Shown: piece by piece, positions 16,908 through 23,992 of the stretch
How the letters are laid out: every line of letters begins with the position of its first letter
How positions within the stretch are numbered: position 1 is the stretch's first letter
Assembly (NCBI RefSeq): GCF_006517255.1
Contig: NZ_CP041185.1
Coordinates: 5,952,001 to 6,016,000 of the forward strand
Direction of reading: 5' to 3'
From: Janthinobacterium tructae
GTDB taxonomy: Bacteria > Pseudomonadota > Gammaproteobacteria > Burkholderiales > Burkholderiaceae_D
DNA length: 64,000 nucleotides
Position numbers and translations under genes: made by a program
The notes under the pieces: model-generated
What the model was told of the DNA's origin: nothing
Seen by the model: only the letters and a program-made list of their open reading frames with translations
The model's database searches: none

Positions 16908-18098
16908 ATGCACCGTCGTGACCTGTTGAAAGCCCTGGCCGCCGCGCCCTTGCTGTCGCATGCGGGCAGCTTGCTGGCCGCACCCGCCACGAATGCCCGG
17001 CTGTTGTTCGTCTTTTTGCGCGGCGGCTATGACGCGAACAACCTGCTGGTGCCGGTCGGCAGCGATTTTTACTATGCATCGCGGCCGAATATCGCCATTG
17101 CAAAACCCGGTGCGGACAACGGTGCGCTGGCCCTGAATGCGGACTGGGCCTTGCACCCAGCCTTGCGCGAGACCATCTACCCCATGTTCAACGGCGGCGA
17201 GGCGGCCTTCATTCCATTTGCGGGCACGACGGATTTGACGCGCAGCCATTTCGAGACGCAGGACAGCATCGAACTGGGGCAGGAGATTGGCGGGCGGCGC
17301 GATTTCCGCTCGGGCTTTTTGAACCGGCTGGCGCAAAGCCTGAATGCCAATCAGGGCAAGCACGCCATTTCCTTCACCGACCAGCTGCCCCTGATCTTCC
17401 AGGGCGGCGTGCAAGTGCCGAACATGGGGCTGCGCTCGGTGGGCAAGTCGGGCATCGATGCGCGTCAAAGCCAGCTCATCGCCGCCATGTACAAGGGCAC
17501 ACCCTTGCAGCAACCGGTCAGCGCGGGTTTTGCCGTGCGCGACGATGTGACGAAGGAATTGACGGGAGAGATGCAGGCGGCCAACCGCAACGCCATCAGT
17601 ACCCGCGGCTTTGAGCTGGAAGCGCAGCGCATCGCCCGCTTGATGAAGGATAAATACAATATCGGTTTCGTCGACGTGGGCGGCTGGGATACGCATGTGG
17701 GGCAGGGCGGCGCCAACGGCTATCTGGCGGGGCGCTTCGACGAGCTGGGGCGGGGCCTGGCCGCGTTTTCGCAGGAAATGGGCAGCGCATGGCGCAATAC
17801 CGTGGTGGTGGTGGTCAGCGAATTTGGCCGCACCTTCCGCGAAAACGGCAACCGCGGCACGGACCACGGCCACGGTAGCGTGTTCTGGGTGCTCGGTGGC
17901 GCGATCAAGGGCAAGCAGGTGGCGGGCGAGCAGGTGGCGATTTCACAGGCGAACCTGTTCCAGAACCGCGACATGCCCGTGCTCAATGAATATCGCGCCG
18001 TGCTGGGCGGCTTGCTGCGCCGCACCTTCGGTTTGACGCCGGCGCAACTCGAACACGTGTTTGCCGGCGTCAAGCCGGTGGAGCTGGGGCTGGTGTGA
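16908..18098 (+). CDS. DUF1501-family Tat-exported protein
   Basis: Periplasmic protein of 396 aa. MHRRDLLKALAAAPLLSHAG is a twin-arginine signal. The mature part shows the sulfatase/alkaline-phosphatase-like fold pattern of DUF1501: LLFVFLRGGYDANNLLVP, HPALRETIYPMFNGGEAAFIPFAG, DVGGWDTHVGQGG and VVVVSEFGRTFRENGNRGTDHGHG, whose Asp and His residues are placed like metal ligands. It follows the DUF1800 lipoprotein by 20 bases with GGAGG before the ATG, so both are one operon and probably one complex. No enzymatic activity is established. The operon ends before a copy of the ~120-bp intergenic repeat. Confidence 0.9.
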   Translation: MHRRDLLKALAAAPLLSHAGSLLAAPATNARLLFVFLRGGYDANNLLVPVGSDFYYASRPNIAIAKPGADNGALALNADWALHPALRETIYPMFNGGEAAFIPFAGTTDLTRSHFETQDSIELGQEIGGRRDFRSGFLNRLAQSLNANQGKHAISFTDQLPLIFQGGVQVPNMGLRSVGKSGIDARQSQLIAAMYKGTPLQQPVSAGFAVRDDVTKELTGEMQAANRNAISTRGFELEAQRIARLMKDKYNIGFVDVGGWDTHVGQGGANGYLAGRFDELGRGLAAFSQEMGSAWRNTVVVVVSEFGRTFRENGNRGTDHGHGSVFWVLGGAIKGKQVAGEQVAISQANLFQNRDMPVLNEYRAVLGGLLRRTFGLTPAQLEHVFAGVKPVELGLV

Positions 18099-18150
18099 TG
18101 TAACGAACCTCCGTGTTACGCTACGCCTGCGCAACTGGCGCGTAACTAAA

Positions 18151-18283
18151 AACAGCTAACAAAACCGTAGCGAGCGGAAGGAAGGCTCGGCGCCCCCGTT
18201 GGCTTGAGAAGCGCAACTGTACGAAGGTACAGTGAGCATCGCAGACCGCAAATTACGACGCGCAGTAGGTTTTGATAGGTGTT
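18151..18283 (+). repeat. Intergenic ~120-bp repeat, copy 1
   Basis: First of four copies (others at 33295, 40767 and 43965) sharing AAAACCGTAGCGAGCGG, GAGAAGCGC, a 6-bp stem-loop, GTGAGCATCGC and GACGCGCAGTAGGTTT. Terminal arms are imperfect inverted repeats (AACAGCTAACAAAACC against GGTTTTGATAGGTGTT). The internal stem here is CTGTAC-GAAG-GTACAG. This copy carries a 16-base module GGCTCGGCGCCCCCGT at 18184-18199 that recurs in copy 4. It lies between the DUF1501 and AI-2E genes. Confidence 0.85.
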
Positions 18284-18328
18284 CTAAGCCCCGTCCCTGT
18301 CCCCGGTGCGAGGCACGAATGGAGTGGT

Positions 18329-19429
18329 ATGACCGATACCCAGCGCGACATCGTCAGCGCAGGCTTTTCCCTGGCCCTGATTGCCGTGACGGCCTTCGTC
18401 ATGCAGCGTTTCTTTTTGCCGCTTGTGTGGGCCGGCATCCTGTGCGTGGCCACCTGGCCCTTGTACCTGCGCGTGCGCGCGGCCCTGGGGCAGCGCACCA
18501 TCATCGCTGCAGCCGTGCTGACCCTGGCGTTCGCCTGCATCTTCATCATCCCCGTGCTGTTCGGCGTGGCGCAGGCGGCGCGCGAAGTGCCCGTGCTGGC
18601 CAATTTCGTCGTCCACGCGAATACCGAGGGCTTGCCCGTGCCGGACTGGGTGGCGCATATTCCGCTGGCCGGCAGCGCCATCGGCGACTGGTGGCTAGCC
18701 ACCCTGAGCCAGCCCCATGGCCTCGGCCACTTCTTTGCGGGCAGTGCCGTGGGCGGTTTTCATTCCGCGCGCGACATCCTGAAAATCCTTGGCGCGGACG
18801 TGTTCCACCGCCTGGTCGACTTCGGCCTGGCCTTCTTGTGTCTGTTTTTCTTTTACAAGGATGGTGAAGCGCTGACGCGCCAGATCACGGCCGTCGGCAG
18901 CCATTTTTTGCGCCCCGAACGCTGGGGCCGCTATGCGCAAAAAATCCCGACCGCCATCCGCGCGACCGTCAACGGCCTGGTACTGGTGGGCCTGGCCGAA
19001 GGCGTGCTGATCGGCATCGCCTATGCGATTGCCGGCTTGCCATCACCGGCCCTGTGGGCGTTCGCCACCGGCATCCTGGCCATCATCCCGTTCGGCGCAC
19101 CGTTGGCTTACCTGTGCGCCGCCGCCTTGCTGGTCGTCCAGGGCAATCTGGGCGCCGCCATCGGCGTGGCCGCCTGGGGCACCGTGGTGCTGTTCGTGGC
19201 CGACCACTTCGTGCGTCCCGGCATGATCGGCAATGCCACCCGCTTGCCCTTCCTGGCCGTGCTGTTCGGCATTCTGGGCGGCGTGGAAACCCTGGGCCTC
19301 GTGGGCCTGTTCATCGGTCCCGTCGTGATGGTGCTGTTCGTGACCTTGTGGTACGAAGCGAATGTGTCTGACAAGGTGCTGCCAGTGCAAACACCTGCCA
19401 GCCCGGCCGCACCGGAGCGCGCACAGTAA
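18329..19429 (+). CDS. AI-2E/PerM-family transporter
   Basis: Inner-membrane permease of 366 aa with about seven to eight helices. The two N-terminal helices (SAGFSLALIAVTAFVMQRFFLPLVWAGILCVATWPLY), the periplasmic domain, and the C-terminal set ending in GGVETLGLVGLFIGPVVMVLFVTLWYE match the AI-2E/TqsA family (PF01594). Members export autoinducer-2 or act as Na+/H+ antiporters; the substrate here is unknown. ATG 18329 is chosen for its GGAG SD and because upstream in-frame sequence lies inside the repeat element. It stands alone and ends at a bidirectional terminator. A second, only distantly similar member is at 46434-47630. Confidence 0.88.
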   Translation: MTDTQRDIVSAGFSLALIAVTAFVMQRFFLPLVWAGILCVATWPLYLRVRAALGQRTIIAAAVLTLAFACIFIIPVLFGVAQAAREVPVLANFVVHANTEGLPVPDWVAHIPLAGSAIGDWWLATLSQPHGLGHFFAGSAVGGFHSARDILKILGADVFHRLVDFGLAFLCLFFFYKDGEALTRQITAVGSHFLRPERWGRYAQKIPTAIRATVNGLVLVGLAEGVLIGIAYAIAGLPSPALWAFATGILAIIPFGAPLAYLCAAALLVVQGNLGAAIGVAAWGTVVLFVADHFVRPGMIGNATRLPFLAVLFGILGGVETLGLVGLFIGPVVMVLFVTLWYEANVSDKVLPVQTPASPAAPERAQ

Positions 19430-19500
19430 TGAGGGGTCGGTCAGCGTTGCCGCTGGCCGGTACTGAGGCGTTCCCGGCGTGGCCGGGCGAGCTGACTTTA

Positions 19501-19526
19501 CAACAGGGTGCGAGCACCTTGTTTTA
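19501..19526. terminator. Bidirectional terminator between AI-2E gene and the 74-aa SOS gene
   Basis: CAACAGGGTGC and GCACCTTGTT form an imperfect hairpin with a 2-base loop, followed by TTTTAA on the plus strand and preceded by an A-rich stretch that serves the minus strand. It separates two converging genes. Confidence 0.7.
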
Positions 19527-19535
19527 AAGTCATTC

Positions 19536-19760
19536 TTAATGCGCCTTGGATAGAATAAGCAACCAACGGCGCATCAGCAGCACTTCAACATAGCCCGGCT
19601 CGATGCCCGTACCGCACTCGATCAGGGGATTGACGGTGTAGTAGCGCTTGCGGAAGTCGCGGCAGACGAGGATTTCGCGCTTGCCCATGCGGACGAGGAA
19701 AGAGCTTGGGGCGTATTCCAGGCCGAACCGTGAGCCAAAACCGCTATTCAATGTTGCCAT
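19536..19760 (-). CDS. Small protein of unknown function behind two LexA boxes
   Basis: A 74-aa protein that I do not recognise. Translation is well supported: AAGGA eight bases before the ATG, a terminator just after the stop, and its own promoter region. It is basic (FGSRFG, RMGKREILVCRDFRKRYY), has two cysteines (CRDF and ECGTG) and a hydrophobic C-terminal stretch (YVEVLLMRRWLLIL). There is no signal peptide. The 141-base gap upstream holds two tandem LexA-type boxes (CTGT-N8-ACAG) 51 bases from the start codon, over the expected -35 region, so it is probably induced by DNA damage. It could be a cell-division inhibitor, a small membrane-active peptide or a nuclease regulator; none is supported by similarity. 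Confidence 0.75.
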   Translation of the reverse strand: MATLNSGFGSRFGLEYAPSSFLVRMGKREILVCRDFRKRYYTVNPLIECGTGIEPGYVEVLLMRRWLLILSKAH

Positions 19761-19811
19761 GACAATTCCTTTGAGGGAGATGTGTTGAACGAGTCATCAG
19801 AATAGCATAAC

Positions 19812-19850
19812 TACTGTATGAAAACACAGCTACTGTATGAATAAACAGTA
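19812..19850. promoter_or_regulatory. Two tandem LexA (SOS) boxes
   Basis: Box 1 has CTGT at 19814-19817 and ACAG at 19826-19829 (N8 spacer); box 2 has CTGT at 19833-19836 and ACAG at 19845-19848 (N8), extended to TACTGT...ACAGTA. Both match the LexA consensus of gamma- and beta-proteobacteria. They sit midway between two divergent starts, 51 bases from the 74-aa gene and 51 bases from the PAP2 gene. Tandem boxes usually mean tight repression. Confidence 0.8.
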
Positions 19851-19901
19851 TTTTTTTACTGGTGTGGTTTTTTTGATCATCACCGCGAACATGAAAGAGA
19901 G

Positions 19902-20660
19902 ATGAGTTTGCAAGAGAAGAATGACATGGGCATGACCACGGGCTGGACCATGAAACTGCGCCGCTTCGTCGAGGCGCGCCTGTCGCCCGAAGGCGAGCTT
20001 GGCCTGCACATGACGGTGGGTGTGGCGCTGATGCTGGTGGCCATCGTGGTGTTCCACGAGATTGCCGAAGCGGTGATGGGCATGGCCCAGATCACGGTGA
20101 TCGACCTGCAGGTGGCGCAGTGGTTCAACCAGCATGCCGTGCCGTGGATCACCAGCTGCCTGCTGGTCGTCACGCATACGCATGGCGTGATCGGCGCCAT
20201 CACCCTGGCGACCCTGCTGGGCTGGTATCTGCACCGCAAGGGTGCCGATTACTGGCTGTTTACCCTGGTCATCACCATGCCGGGCGTCATGTTTTTGAAC
20301 CTGCTGCTAAAGTACATTTTTGTCCGCGCGCGGCCCAGCTTTGACGAGCCCCTCCTGCAGACGGCCCTGAGCACGTACAGCTTTCCGAGTGGCCATACGG
20401 CCACCTCGACGGCCCTGTACGGCTTGCTGGCTGCCTACCTGATTTGCCAGACGGCGCCGGGTGCCTGGGGCAAGCGCATCGCCATCGCGCTGGGCGCCTT
20501 CCTGATGGCGGCACTCGTGGGTTTCAGCCGCATCTACCTGGGCGCGCATTACCTGAGCGATGTGCTGGCAGCCATGGCGGAAAGCTATGGCTGGCTGGCC
20601 ATCTGCATCGCCGGCGTGTCGACCCTGCGCCGCCGCCGGCATATCCGGCAAACCAAATAA
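19902..20660 (+). CDS. PAP2-family membrane phosphatase
   Basis: Inner-membrane phosphatase of 252 aa with six helices. The three catalytic PAP2 motifs are intact: KYIFVRARP, SFPSGH (with GHTATS) and SRIYLGAHYLSD, facing the periplasm in this family. It may dephosphorylate phosphatidic acid, phosphatidylglycerol phosphate, undecaprenyl pyrophosphate or lipid A. A diacylglycerol-kinase-like protein follows 11 bases downstream and a metallophosphoesterase after that, pointing to membrane-lipid turnover. Start codon choice is ATG 19902 (after GAAAGAG); ATG 19926 and 19932 are alternatives. Two LexA boxes lie 51 bases upstream, so SOS control is possible although the boxes serve the divergent gene better. 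Confidence 0.87.
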   Translation: MSLQEKNDMGMTTGWTMKLRRFVEARLSPEGELGLHMTVGVALMLVAIVVFHEIAEAVMGMAQITVIDLQVAQWFNQHAVPWITSCLLVVTHTHGVIGAITLATLLGWYLHRKGADYWLFTLVITMPGVMFLNLLLKYIFVRARPSFDEPLLQTALSTYSFPSGHTATSTALYGLLAAYLICQTAPGAWGKRIAIALGAFLMAALVGFSRIYLGAHYLSDVLAAMAESYGWLAICIAGVSTLRRRRHIRQTK

Positions 20661-20671
20661 GGGGAAAGATC

Positions 20672-21574
20672 CTGAGTAAAATTGCAGTCATCATCAACGG
20701 GGGCGCTGGCTGCGGCTATGCGCCCGACTGGGCGCAGCAGCTTGAAGCGCAATTCGCCGCCGTGGGCCTCGACGCCGCCATCACCCTGGCGCAAAGCGGC
20801 GCCGACATGATCACCACTGCCGAGCTAGCCCTGCGTGATGGCGCGCCCATCGTCGTGGCCGGCGGCGGCGACGGCACCATCAATGCCGTCGCCTCTGTCG
20901 TCGTCGGCAGCGGCACGCCGTTTGGCGTCTTGCCGCTGGGCACCCTGAACCATTTCGCCAAGGATTTGAATATCCCGCTCGACCTCGATGCGGCCATCGC
21001 CAATGTGGCGCGGGGCGTGCGGCAGCAGGTCGACGTGGGCGAAGTGAATGGCCGCATTTTCCTGAACAATTCCAGCCTGGGCCTGTATCCCGATATCGTG
21101 CGCGACCGCGAAAAGCAGCAGCGCCGGCTGGGACGGGGCAAGTGGCTGGCCTTCAGCTGGGCGCTGGTGGCGGCCTTGCGCCGCTATCCGTTTCTCAGCG
21201 TGCAATTGAAACTCAAGGACGCCGTGCATGCGCGCCGCACGCCTTTCGTCTTCATCGGCAATAATGAATACCTGATGGAAGGCTTGAATATCGGCGAGCG
21301 CGAGCGGCTCAATGGCGGCCAGCTGAGCCTGTACGTGGCACAGCGTCCGGGCCGCCTCGGCTTGCTGAAACTGGCCTTGCACGCGCTGTTCGGCAAACTG
21401 TCGCAAGCCAAGGATTTCGATATGCTGATGGCCAATGACCTGGAAATCGCCACGAAACACCGCCGCCTGCGCGTGGCCACCGATGGCGAAGTGACCATCA
21501 TGAATACGCCGCTGCGCTACCGCATCCGTCCCGCCGCGCTGGACGTGATCGTGCCAGCGCCAGCCCAGGAGTAG
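20672..21574 (+). CDS. Diacylglycerol/lipid kinase-family protein with apparent non-canonical start
   Basis: Lipid kinase of ~300 aa (DAGK catalytic domain, YegS/BmrU type) that phosphorylates diacylglycerol or a related lipid at the membrane. The domain is complete from its first strand: KIAVIINGGAG, then VVAGGGDGTINAVAS (nucleotide-binding GGGDGT), FGVLPLGTLNHFAKDL, and the C-terminal RVATDGEVTIMNTPLRYRI. No ATG, GTG or TTG lies between the upstream stop and that first strand. The natural start is CTG at 20672 (or ATC 20669), just after GGGGAAAG, 11 bases behind the PAP2 stop. A longer frame from 20444 would overlap PAP2 by 217 bases and is not credible. It is probably co-translated with PAP2. 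Confidence 0.83.
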   Translation: MSKIAVIINGGAGCGYAPDWAQQLEAQFAAVGLDAAITLAQSGADMITTAELALRDGAPIVVAGGGDGTINAVASVVVGSGTPFGVLPLGTLNHFAKDLNIPLDLDAAIANVARGVRQQVDVGEVNGRIFLNNSSLGLYPDIVRDREKQQRRLGRGKWLAFSWALVAALRRYPFLSVQLKLKDAVHARRTPFVFIGNNEYLMEGLNIGERERLNGGQLSLYVAQRPGRLGLLKLALHALFGKLSQAKDFDMLMANDLEIATKHRRLRVATDGEVTIMNTPLRYRIRPAALDVIVPAPAQE

Positions 21575-21577
21575 GCC

Positions 21578-22396
21578 ATGCGTACCCTCGTGCATTTATC
21601 CGATTTGCATTTTGGCAGGGTCGATGCGGCCCTGCTGACGCCCCTGCGTGCGCTGGTCGAACGCCTGGAGCCGGACGTGGTGGTGGTCTCGGGCGACCTG
21701 ACGCAGCGCGCCCGCAGCGTTCAATTCCAGCAGGCACGAGCTTTTCTCGATAGCTTGCCGGGGCCGCAGGTCGTGGTGCCGGGCAACCATGACGTGCCTC
21801 TGTATAACGTCTTTTCCCGCTTTCTGACGCCACTGGTGAAATACCGGCGCCACGTGACGGACGATTTGTCGCCCGAATACGTGGACGAGGAAATCGCCGT
21901 GCTGGGCATCAACACGGCCCGCTCATTGACGTTCAAGGATGGCCGCATCAGCCACGAGCAGATCGATGTCCTGCGTGAACGCCTGGGCCGTTTGCCGCCC
22001 GGTTTGACGCGCATCATCGTCACGCACCATCCCTTTGACTTGCCCGAGCATTTCGACAAGGATGACCTGGTCGACCGCGCGCCGCTGGCGCTGCAAATGT
22101 TTTCCGAGTGTGGCGTGGACCTGTTGCTGGCCGGCCATTTGCACGCCAGCCATGCAGGCGACACCTCGGCGCGCTACAAGATCGACGGCTACGCTGCCCT
22201 GATGGTGCAGGCGGGCACGGCCACGTCAACGCGGGGCAGGGGCGAGTCGAACTCGTTCAATGTCATCCGCATCGAAGACAGCGGCATCAGGGTCGAGCGC
22301 TACAGCTGGAATGAAGACAGCGCCGACTTTGAAAAGGTCAGCACGGAAGCGTTTGCACGCCAGGGCGGGGTGTGGGCCAGTTTGCGGCCGTTGTAG
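21578..22396 (+). CDS. Calcineurin-like metallophosphoesterase
   Basis: Dinuclear-metal phosphoesterase of 272 aa. All five motifs are present in order: SDLHFG (8-13), VVSGDLTQRA (near 40), VPGNHDVP (near 70), IIVTHHPF (near 150) and LLAGHLHASH (near 187). Relatives hydrolyse cyclic nucleotides, UDP-diacylglucosamine or phospholipids; this one resembles phosphodiesterases of the CpdA/Icc group. No signal peptide, so cytoplasmic. It starts three bases after the lipid kinase stop, making a three-gene unit with PAP2 and the kinase; a role in recycling lipid head groups or nucleotide signals is inferred from that context. Confidence 0.88.
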   Translation: MRTLVHLSDLHFGRVDAALLTPLRALVERLEPDVVVVSGDLTQRARSVQFQQARAFLDSLPGPQVVVPGNHDVPLYNVFSRFLTPLVKYRRHVTDDLSPEYVDEEIAVLGINTARSLTFKDGRISHEQIDVLRERLGRLPPGLTRIIVTHHPFDLPEHFDKDDLVDRAPLALQMFSECGVDLLLAGHLHASHAGDTSARYKIDGYAALMVQAGTATSTRGRGESNSFNVIRIEDSGIRVERYSWNEDSADFEKVSTEAFARQGGVWASLRPL

Positions 22397-22397
22397 G

Positions 22398-22520
22398 TCG
22401 GATTAGCGCGGCGAAGCCGTGCGTAATCCGACGCTATTGTTGGCGGTGGTGGTTTTCGTGATGGTGTCGGCTTACGCTGATGTCGGCTTACGCTGCGCTA
22501 CGCCGACCTGCGCCGACCTG
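22398..22520. repeat. REP-like hairpin cluster (two palindrome types)
   Basis: The gap after the phosphoesterase gene begins with GTCGGATTA...TAATCCGAC (22398-22432), a 9-bp stem with an inner GC-rich loop. It continues with two direct copies of TGTCGGCTTACGCTG (22465-22479, 22481-22495), the second pairing with GCTACGCCGAC, and ends with CGCCGACCTG twice (22501-22520). Both palindrome types resemble repetitive extragenic elements of Burkholderiales. No gene is seen in this gap. Confidence 0.7.
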
Positions 22521-22600
22521 CACCGGTAGCAGGAGTGGCCGGCAAAATGGCCAGGGCGAGGCAATGCAACAACGCCCTGGACTTTTTGACGGCTACTCCC

Positions 22601-23992
22601 TTACAGCCAGTAGTTCATGAAGCGCGCCGCCCACTCCTTCATGCGGTCCGAGATGGGCCGCGTTTCCCATTTGGCCCTGGTGATTTCTTCCGAGTCGCGC
22701 AAGTCTTCCTGGAAGGCGTTTTCCATTTCACGGCCGAAGCTGTCGCCCAGCACGATCACGTTCAGTTCGCTGTTATGCAGGAAGCTGCGCATGTCGATGT
22801 TGGTCGAGCCTACCGTTGACCAGGCGCCGTCGATGACGGCCGTCTTGGCGTGCAGCACCGCCAGTTTCAAGTGGAAGATGCGGATGCCGCCAGCCAGCAG
22901 CTGGTCATACAGCGCGTGTCCCGCATGGAACACCAGGCCGCTGTCGGACACGCCGGGCAGCACCACGGTGACGTCCACGCCGCGTCTGGCGGCCGCCACC
23001 AGCGCGTCGACCGTCTGCTGGTCGGGCACGAAATAGGCGGACGTGATGTGGATGGATTTCTTGGCTTCCTGGATGGCTAAAATATACGCCTTGTAGATTT
23101 CGAAGCCGCCTTCCGGTTCGCTGGCCACCACGCGCACCAGCTTGTCGCCCACTTCGGACAGCACGGGGAAATAATTTGCGTCCGGCAAGTCGGCCTGGTC
23201 TTGCTGTGCCCAGGTGCGGATGAACAGCCACTGGAAGGCGGCCACGGCCGGGCCTTCCACTTTCACGTGGGTATCGCGCCAGCCCACGTCCTTCTTGTCG
23301 GTGGCTTTCGATTTCGAGCGGAACAGCGAGCTTTTCGCATAGGTATCGCTGATATTGATGCCACCCGTAAACGCCGTCTTGCCATCGACGATCAGCACCT
23401 TGCGGTGGTCGCGGTTGTTGATTTTCCAGTCGTCGCCCTTGAGCTTGGCGGGATTGACGGGGTTGAATGCCACCAGGTGCACGCCGGCCGCGCGCATGCG
23501 CTCGAAAAACGCCTGTGGCACGCCGAGGGTGCCCACGCTGTCATAGATAACGTTGACCGTCACGCCCGCCTGCTGCTTTTCGATGAGCATGTCGGCAAAC
23601 TTCAGGCCCAGCGGATCCTGGTCGAAGATATACGTTTCCAGGTTGATGCTGTTTTTCGCTTCGCTGATGGCCCGGAACATGGCGGCCATCGTTTGTGGGC
23701 CGTCAAACAGCAGGGTTACCTTGTTGCCCTTGATCAAAGGCACGCCCGTGGCCGCCTCTTCCAGCGCGGCCTGGGCCTTCAAGTCCATGCCGGATTTGGC
23801 CCAGCGCTTGTTGAGCAAGGCGGCGCGGCTGTTGACGTTCAACAAGGCGCCCTTGCCTGTGATCACATTGGGCCTGGCCACGGGGGCCAATGTGGTGTTG
23901 AGGTTCTTGACATCGGGCAGCGAGGCGCATGCAGCCAGGGTCCAGCACAGCAGTAGGGCGGTGAGGCAGGATTGCATGCGCCTGTTGATCAT
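22601..23992 (-). CDS. Phospholipase D / cardiolipin synthase-family lipoprotein (ClsC-like)
   Basis: PLD-superfamily enzyme of 463 aa. Two HKD motifs are intact: HRKVLIVDGKTAFTGG near 197 and HAKTAVIDGAWSTVGSTN near 396, each with the catalytic His-Lys-Asp. The N-terminus has a lipobox (LLLCWTLAACASL), so it is probably an inner-membrane-anchored lipoprotein. Length and order fit ClsC/YmdC-type cardiolipin synthases, which condense phosphatidylglycerol with phosphatidylethanolamine. The start overlaps the Gcr stop by four bases (ATGA), so translation is coupled to that gene. It faces the PAP2/kinase/phosphoesterase operon, which also supports lipid work. A PLD-type phospholipase cannot be excluded. 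Confidence 0.87.
   Translation of the reverse strand: MINRRMQSCLTALLLCWTLAACASLPDVKNLNTTLAPVARPNVITGKGALLNVNSRAALLNKRWAKSGMDLKAQAALEEAATGVPLIKGNKVTLLFDGPQTMAAMFRAISEAKNSINLETYIFDQDPLGLKFADMLIEKQQAGVTVNVIYDSVGTLGVPQAFFERMRAAGVHLVAFNPVNPAKLKGDDWKINNRDHRKVLIVDGKTAFTGGINISDTYAKSSLFRSKSKATDKKDVGWRDTHVKVEGPAVAAFQWLFIRTWAQQDQADLPDANYFPVLSEVGDKLVRVVASEPEGGFEIYKAYILAIQEAKKSIHITSAYFVPDQQTVDALVAAARRGVDVTVVLPGVSDSGLVFHAGHALYDQLLAGGIRIFHLKLAVLHAKTAVIDGAWSTVGSTNIDMRSFLHNSELNVIVLGDSFGREMENAFQEDLRDSEEITRAKWETRPISDRMKEWAARFMNYWL

Noticed and set aside
20444..20671. GTG start at 20444 for the lipid kinase
   Set aside because: It would overlap the PAP2 gene by 217 bases, and the added residues show no family similarity.
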